In this document: in pieces, positions 59,601 to 64,000 of the stretch | Position numbering within the stretch: position 1 is the first letter of the stretch | How the letters are laid out: every line of letters starts with the position of its first letter | The notes under the pieces: generated by a model | The model's database searches: none | The model's input: only the letters and a program-made list of their open reading frames with translations | Told to the model about the DNA's origin: nothing | Assembly (NCBI GenBank): GCA_033239005.1 | Contig: BSQZ01000001.1 | Location: forward strand, 34,544,688-34,608,687 | Source of the DNA: Lamellibrachia satsuma | Lineage: Eukaryota > Annelida > Polychaeta > Sabellida > Siboglinidae | Length of the DNA stretch: 64,000 nt | Direction: 5' to 3' | Translations under genes and position numbers: made by a program

Positions 59601-62600
59601 GCAACGTGTGTGTTTGTACTCTACTGTGCCAGTAGTGCCGTCTCGTAAGGTCACCCGCTCTGTAGAGGTACGAGGCCTGCAACGTGTGTGTTTGTACACT
59701 ACTACTGTGCCAGTAGTGCCGTCTCGTAAGGTCACCCGCTCTGTAGAGGTACGAGGCCTGCAACGTGTGTGTTTGTACACTACTACTGTGCCAGTAGTGC
59801 CGTCTCATAAGGTCACCCGCTCTGTAGAGGTACGAGGCCTGCAACGTGTGTGTTTGTACTCTACTGTGCCAGTAGTGCCGTCTCGTAAGGTCACCCGCTC
59901 TGTAGAGGTACGAGGCCTGCAACGTGTGTGTTTGTACTCTACTGTGCCAGTAGTGCCGTCTCATAAGGTCACCCGCTCTGTAGAGGTACGAGGCCTGCAA
60001 CGTGTGTGTTTGTACTCTACTGTGCCAGTAGTGCCGTCTCGTAAGGTCACCCGCTCTGTAGAGGTACGAGGCCTGCAACGTGTGTGTTTGTACACTACTA
60101 CTGTGCCAGTAGTGCCGTCTCGTAAGGTCACCCGCTCTGTAGAGGTACGAGGCCTGCAACGTGTGTGTTTGTACACTACTACTGTGCCAGTAGTGCCGTC
60201 TCGTAAGGTCACCCGCTCTGTAGAGGTACGAGGCCTGCAACGTGTGTGTTTGTACACTACTACTGTGCCAGTAGTGCCGTCTCGTAAGGTCACCCGCTCT
60301 GTAGAGGTACGAGGCCTGCAACGTGTGTGTTTGTACACTACTACTGTGCCAGTAGTGCCGTCTCGTAAGGTCACCCGCTCTGTAGAGGTACGAGGCCTGC
60401 AACGTGTGTGTTTGTACACTACTACTGTGCCAGTAGTGCCGTCTCGTAAGGTCACCCGCTCTGTAGAGGTACGAGGCCTGCAACGTGTGTGTTTGTACAC
60501 TACTACTGTGCCAGTAGTGCCGTCTCGTAAGGTCACCCGCTCTGTAGAGGTACGAGGCCTGCAACGTGTGTGTTTGTACTCTACTGTGCCAGTAGTGCCG
60601 TCTCGTAAGGTCACCCGCTCTGTAGAGGTACGAGGCCTGCAACGTGTGTGTTTGTACACTACTACTGTGCCAGTAGTGCCGTCTCGTAAGGTCACCCGCT
60701 CTGTAGAGGTACGAGGCCTGCAACGTGTGTGTTTGTACACTACTACTGTGCCAGTAGTGCCGTCTCGTAAGGTCACCCGCTCTGTAGAGGTACGAGGCCT
60801 GCAACGTGTGTGTTTGTACTTTACTACTGTGCCAGTAGTGCCGTCTCGTAAGGTCACCCGCTCTGTAGAGGTACGAGGCCTGCAACGTGTGTGTTTGTAC
60901 TACTACTGTGCCAGTAGTGCCGTCTCGTAAGGTCACCCGCTCTGTAGAGGTACGAGGCCTGCAACGTGTGTGTTTGTACACTACTACTGTGCCAGTAGTG
61001 CCGTCTCGTAAGGTCACCCGCTCTGTAGAGGTACGAGGCCTGCAACGTGTGTGTTTGTACACTACTACTGTGCCAGTAGTGCCGTCTCGTAAGGTCACCC
61101 GCTCTGTAGAGGTACGAGGCCTGCAACGTGTGTGTTTGTACACTACTACTGTGCCAGTAGTGCCGTCTCGTAAGGTCACCCGCTCTGTAGAGGTACGAGG
61201 CCTGCAACGTGTGTGTTTGTACACTACTACTGTGCCAGTAGTGCCGTCTCGTAAGGTCACCCGCTCTGTAGAGGTACGAGGCCTGCAACGTGTGTGTTTG
61301 TACACTACTACTGTGCCAGTAGTGCCGTCTCGTAAGGTCACCCGCTCTGTAGAGGTACGAGGCCTGCAACGTGTGTGTTTGTACACTACTACTGTGCCAG
61401 TAGTGCCGTCTCGTAAGGTCACCCGCTCTGTAGAGGTACGAGGCCTGCAACGTGTGTGTTTGTACTCTACTTCTGTGCCAGTAGTGCCGTCTCGTAAGGT
61501 CACCCGCTCTGTAGAGGTACGAGGCCTGCAACGTGTGTGTTTGTACACTACTACTGTGCCAGTAGTGCCGTCTCGTAAGGTCACCCGCTCTGTAGAGGTA
61601 CGAGGCCTGCAGCGTGTGTGTTTGTACTCTACTGTGCCAGTAGTGCCGTCTCGTAAGGTCACCCGCTCTGTAGAGGTACAAGGCCTGCAACGTGTGTGTT
61701 TGTACTCTACTGTGCCAGTAGTGCCGTCTCGTAAGGTCACCCGCTCTGTAGAGGTACGAGGCCTGCAACGTGTGTGTTTGTACTCTACTGTGCCAGTAGT
61801 GCCGTCTCGTAAGGTCACCCGCTCTGTAGAGGTACGAGGCCTGCAACGTGTGTGTTTGTACTCTACTGTGCCAGTAGTGCCGTCTCGTAAGGTCACCCGC
61901 TCTGTAGAGGTACGAGGCCTGCAGCGTGTGTGTTTGTACTCTACTGTGCCAGTAGTGCCGTCTCGTAAGGTCACCCGCTCTGTAGAGGTACGAGGCCTGC
62001 AGCGTGTGTGTTTGTACTCTACTACTGTGCCAGTAGTGCCGTCTCGTAAGGTCACCCGCTCTGTAGAGGTACGAGGCCTGCAACGTGTGTGTTTGTACAC
62101 TACTACTGTGCCAGTAGTGCCGTCTCGTAAGGTCACCCGCTCTGTAGAGGTACGAGGCCTGCAACGTGTGTGTTTGTACACTACTACTGTGCCAGTAGTG
62201 CCGTCTCGTAAGGTCACCCGCTCTGTAGAGGTACGAGGCCTGCAACGTGTGTGTTTGTACACTACTACTGTGCCAGTAGTGCCGTCTCGTAAGGTCACCC
62301 GCTCTGTAGAGGTACGAGGCCTGCAACGTGTGGGTTTGTACACTACTACTGTGCCAGTAGTGCCGTCTCGTAAGGTCACCCGCTCTGTAGAGGTACGAGG
62401 CCTGCAACGTGTGTGTTTGTACACTACTACTGTGCCAGTAGTGCCGTCTCGTAAGGTCACCCGCTCTGTAGAGGTACGAGGCCTGCAACGTGTGTGTTTG
62501 TACACTACTACTGTGCCAGTAGTGCCGTCTCGTAAGGTCACCCGCTCTGTAGAGGTACGAGGCCTGCAACGTGTGTGTTTGTACACTACTACTGTGCCAG

Positions 62601-64000
62601 TAGTGCCGTCTCGTAAGGTCACCCGCTCTGTAGAGGTACGAGGCCTGCAACGTGTGTGTTTGTACACTACTACTGTGCCAGTAGTGCCGTCTCGTAAGGT
62701 CACCCGCTCTGTAGAGGTACGAGGCCTGCAACGTGTGTGTTTGTACACTACTACTGTGCCAGTAGTGCCGTCTCGTAAGGTCACCCGCTCTGTAGAGGTA
62801 CGAGGCCTGCAACGTGTGTGTTTGTACACTACTACTGTGCCAGTAGTGCCGTCTCGTAAGGTCACCCGCTCTGTAGAGGTACGAGGCCTGCAACGTGTGT
62901 GTTTGTACACTACTACTGTGCCAGTAGTGCCGTCTCGTAAGGTCACCCGCTCTGTAGAGGTACGAGGCCTGCAACGTGTGTGTTTGTACACTACTACTGT
63001 GCCAGTAGTGCCGTCTCGTAAGGTCACCCGCTCTGTAGAGGTACGAGGCCTGCAACGTGTGTGTTTGTACACTACTACTGTGCCAGTAGTGCCGTCTCGT
63101 AAGGTCACCCGCTCTGTAGAGGTACGAGGCCTGCAACGTGTGTGTTTGTACACTACTACTGTGCCAGTAGTGCCGTCTCGTAAGGTCACCCGCTCTGTAG
63201 AGGTACGAGGCCTGCAACGTGTGTGTTTGTACACTACTACTGTGCCAGTAGTGCCGTCTCGTAAGGTCACCCGCTCTGTAGAGGTACGAGGCCTGCAACG
63301 TGTGTGTTTGTACACTACTACTGTGCCAGTAGTGCCGTCTCGTAAGGTCACCCGCTCTGTAGAGGTACGAGGCCTGCAGCGTGTGTGTTTGTACTCTACT
63401 GTGCCAGTAGTGCCGTCTCGTAAGGTCACCCGCTCTGTAGAGGTACGAGGCCTGCAACGTGTGTGTTTGTACTCTACTGTGCCAGTAGTGCCGTCTCGTA
63501 AGGTCACCCGCTCTGTAGAGGTACGAGGCCTGCAACGTGTGTGTTTGTACACTACTACTGTGCCAGTAGTGCCGTCTCGTAAGGTCACCCGCTCTGTAGA
63601 GGTACGAGGCCTGCAACGTGTGTGTTTGTACACTACTACTGTGCCAGTAGTGCCGTCTCGTAAGGTCACCCGCTCTGTAGAGGTACGAGGCCTGCAACGT
63701 GTGTGTTTGTACACTACTACTGTGCCAGTAGTGCCGTCTCGTAAGGTCACCCGCTCTGTAGAGGTACGAGGCCTGCAACGTGTGTGTTTGTACACTACTA
63801 CTGTGCCAGTAGTGCCGTCTCGTAAGGTCACCCGCTCTGTAGAGGTACGAGGCCTGCAACGTGTGTGTTTGTACTCTACTGTGCCAGTAGTGCCGTCTCA
63901 TAAGGTCACCCGCTCTGTAGAGGTACGAGGCCTGCAACGTGTGTGTTTGTACACTACTACTGTGCCAGTAGTGCCGTCTCATAAGGTCACCCGCTCTGTA
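46661..64000. repeat. Satellite array of 78/81-bp units, running off the window
   Basis: More than 17.3 kb of uninterrupted head-to-tail units, roughly 215-220 of them. A typical unit on the plus strand is GTACGAGGCCTGCAACGTG, TGTGTTTGTACACTACTAC, TGTGCCAGTAGTGCCGTC, TCGTAAGGTCACCCGCTC, TGTAGAG. Units carry either TACACTACTACTGTGCC (81 bp) or TACTCTACTGTGCC (78 bp). Other common variants are ACAAGG/ACGAGG, TGTAACG/TGCAACG/TGCAGCG, CTCATAAGG/CTCGTAAGG and, at the left edge, GTCCCGTCTTATAAGG. There are no unique spacers. Huge open frames on both strands (up to about 2,285 codons on the minus strand) follow from stop-free units whose lengths are multiples of three. Confidence 0.97.

Noticed and set aside
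46651..63982. Open frames of hundreds to thousands of codons on both strands (QTHTLQASYLYRAGDL, YKHTRCRPRTSTERV and CLYTTTVPVVPSRKV repeats)
   Set aside because: They come from a stop-free satellite unit whose length is a multiple of three; several frames on both strands are open at once, most start at TTG rather than ATG, and there are no promoter, splice or domain signs.
46661..64000. CRISPR-like array
   Set aside because: Units are contiguous with no unique spacers and the DNA is eukaryotic.

Overview
This is a piece of an animal nuclear genome. Genes are sparse and split by introns with GT..AG borders, the protein families (Reeler, IgGFc-binding, non-LTR retrotransposons of CR1/Jockey type) are metazoan, and the DNA is full of AT microsatellites, minisatellites and old duplications. 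The mix of domains fits an aquatic invertebrate, most likely a mollusc or another lophotrochozoan, but I cannot name a species from the sequence alone.

Layout. 1-3.9 kb is an imperfect tandem duplication with a 12-bp variable repeat in the second copy. 5.3-5.7 kb is a (TA)n tract. 6.0-16.3 kb on the minus strand holds the one convincing multi-exon host gene. I could phase eleven coding exons end to end (3,924 nt, 1,307 codons plus stop): signal peptide, Reeler domain, IgGFc-binding domain, acidic metal-binding-like motif, second IgGFc-binding domain, Thr/Pro linker, and two related C-terminal modules of about 100 residues. It should encode a secreted, probably defence-related adhesion or recognition protein. 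17.8-24.0 kb is a second large tandem duplication whose two copies both end in the same CCCAGTAGC minisatellite. 28.1-28.9 kb on the plus strand contains a small two-exon gene for a 46-residue secreted peptide. 29.1-29.3 kb is a fold-back element.

32.5-46.1 kb is dominated by three degenerate non-LTR retrotransposons: one minus-strand copy with an esterase-type ORF1 and an ORF2, one minus-strand RT fragment interrupted by a (TA)n tract, and one plus-strand copy with an internal RT deletion. A 29/58-bp minisatellite field lies among them (38.8-40.5 kb).

46.66 kb to the window edge is a single satellite array of more than 17 kb made of 78- and 81-bp units (roughly 215-220 units). It continues past position 64000. 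Because unit lengths are mostly multiples of three and the unit lacks stops in several frames, the array produces enormous open frames on both strands. I treat these as by-products, not genes.

The features most worth following up are the phased Reeler/IgGFc gene with its unassigned C-terminal module, the minisatellite grown out of one of its splice donors, the small secreted peptide gene, and the structure and variation of the terminal satellite.
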